Assembly: GCA_018993155.1 (NCBI GenBank) | Contig: JAGKSX010000063.1 | Coordinates: forward strand, 1 to 60,854 | Length of the DNA stretch: 60,854 nt | Direction of reading: 5' to 3' | Source of the DNA: Hydrogenophaga sp. | GTDB taxonomy: Bacteria > Pseudomonadota > Gammaproteobacteria > Burkholderiales > Burkholderiaceae_C | Shown here: one piece after another, positions 60,029 through 60,854 of the stretch | Layout: each line of letters opens with the position of its first letter | How positions within the stretch are numbered: the stretch's first letter is position 1 | Translations under genes and position numbers: made by a program | Notes under the pieces: model-generated | Told to the model about the DNA's origin: nothing | What the model saw: the letters and a program-made list of their open reading frames with translations, nothing else | Databases searched by the model: none

Positions 60029-60854
60029 ATGCAGCAACGGAACCCTCTCGAGCCCCTGACCACCACCCACCCCGAGACGCTGGTCTCCCGACTGAGCCAG
60101 TGGCGCCTGTGGGTGTACGCGGCGCTGGCCGTGTTACTGGGCGCCCTGCTGGTGCAGGCCGGCCACAAGCTCATGACCGAGTTGAGCTACGGCGAGATCG
60201 TGGACGCGGTGCGCGCCACGCCGGCCACGGCGCTCGCGTTGTCGGTGCTGGCGACCGCGGCGAGTTATTTCGCGCTCACGTTCTACGACCGCACGGCCCT
60301 GGCCTATGCGGGCGCCCAGCTGCCGCAGCGCGTGGTGGCGAAGACCGCATTCATCGCCTATGCGCTGTCCAACACCATCGGCCTGGGCGTGCTCACGGGC
60401 GGCGCGGTGCGCATGCGGCTGTATGGGGCGGCGGGGCTGGAGGCGGGCCTGGTCTCGCGCGCCATCGTGTTCAACGCCTTCGGGTTCGGCATCGGCATCG
60501 TGGTGGTGGGCGCGGGTGCGCTGGTGTGGGGCGCGGGCACGGTGCAGTCGGTGTTCGGCACGCCGCCGGGCCTGTTGCGTGGGCTGGCCGTGGCGGTGCT
60601 GCTGGCGGCGGGCGCGTTCATCGGGTTTTGCCGGCGCGGGGGCGAGACGGTGTTCCGGGGCGTGGTGCTGCGCCTGCCGAGTGCGTCGCTGGCGCTGCAG
60701 CAGTTGTTGATTTCGGCCGTGGACGTGGTGGCCGCCGCGGCCGCTTTGTGGTTTCTGCTGCCGGCCGGGGCCATTGCCTTTCCGGCCTTCGTGGGCTTCT
60801 TCGCGCTGGCGATCGCGCTGGGCGTGATCAGCCACGTGCCGGCCGGCCTGGGGG
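60029..60854 (+). CDS. mprF: MprF-like lysylphosphatidylglycerol flippase, partial
   Basis: The ATG at 60029 opens a frame that runs off the right edge (275 codons). It has at least seven hydrophobic segments and the flippase-type motifs SYFALTFYDRTALAYAGAQLP, AYALSNTIGLGVLTGGAVRMRLYGAAG and ISAVDVVAAAAALWFLLP. These match the N-terminal membrane domain of MprF-type proteins, which translocate aminoacylated phosphatidylglycerol and lower sensitivity to cationic peptides. Whether the C-terminal synthetase domain is present cannot be seen. Confidence 0.8.
   Translation, partial: MQQRNPLEPLTTTHPETLVSRLSQWRLWVYAALAVLLGALLVQAGHKLMTELSYGEIVDAVRATPATALALSVLATAASYFALTFYDRTALAYAGAQLPQRVVAKTAFIAYALSNTIGLGVLTGGAVRMRLYGAAGLEAGLVSRAIVFNAFGFGIGIVVVGAGALVWGAGTVQSVFGTPPGLLRGLAVAVLLAAGAFIGFCRRGGETVFRGVVLRLPSASLALQQLLISAVDVVAAAAALWFLLPAGAIAFPAFVGFFALAIALGVISHVPAGLG

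Overview
The window is a GC-rich chromosomal segment that looks like a betaproteobacterium of the order Burkholderiales, most likely Comamonadaceae and Hydrogenophaga-like. This rests on codon and GC usage, the LuxR-regulator/hybrid-kinase pairs, the minCDE order, the Cue-type copper genes and a dispersed GC-rich intergenic repeat. Genus is inference. No rRNA, tRNA, CRISPR array, transposase or phage gene was seen.

Layout. 0-12.4 kb is a worn surface-structure region on both strands: a receiver-domain remnant fused to a truncated autotransporter, a 2477-residue DUF11/outer-membrane/OmpA-like protein, a DUF11 remnant, the 3' half of a fimbrial usher and an intact spore-coat-U-type pilin/adhesin. 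At least two junctions (about 755 and about 10440) join broken genes. 12.4-17.9 kb carries a GFA-family enzyme, a LuxR regulator with hybrid kinase, two small secreted proteins and a ChaA-type cation/proton antiporter whose leader has the two ACGR-loop hairpins of a guanidine-II (mini-ykkC) riboswitch. 17.9-23.7 kb has a ParD-like/methionine aminopeptidase pair, a tandem glycine riboswitch placed before a class A penicillin-binding protein, and minCDE. 23.7-24.05 kb is a non-coding stretch with DnaA boxes, a GC-rich segment, DnaA-trio repeats and an AT-rich tract, the layout of a replication-origin unwinding region. 24-28 kb is a copper module (Spy-like protein, CueR, CopZ, CopA) with two MerR-type promoters.

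28-34.6 kb holds a hemerythrin, a class III aminotransferase divergent from an MFS transporter, a glutathione transferase and a second LuxR-regulator/hybrid-kinase pair. 34.7-53.4 kb is a nearly complete agmatine/putrescine catabolic and uptake region: agmatinase, PuuB-like oxidase, MocR regulator, PuuD, PuuA, SpuC-like aminotransferase, PotFGHI-type transporter, PuuC, GabT and a second glutamine-synthetase-like ligase. Together these can import putrescine, make it from agmatine, and carry it through gamma-glutamyl intermediates to GABA and succinate semialdehyde.

The polyamine run is interrupted at 46.8-49.2 kb by two chaperone-effector gene pairs of type III secretion style. More such genes lie at 54-60 kb: an OTU-protease membrane protein translationally coupled to its own CesT-like chaperone, a gene split at a nine-G tract, and a helical-repeat protein of lower GC. 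No secretion apparatus is in the window, so these would be effectors scattered among housekeeping genes. The window ends inside an MprF-like flippase gene.
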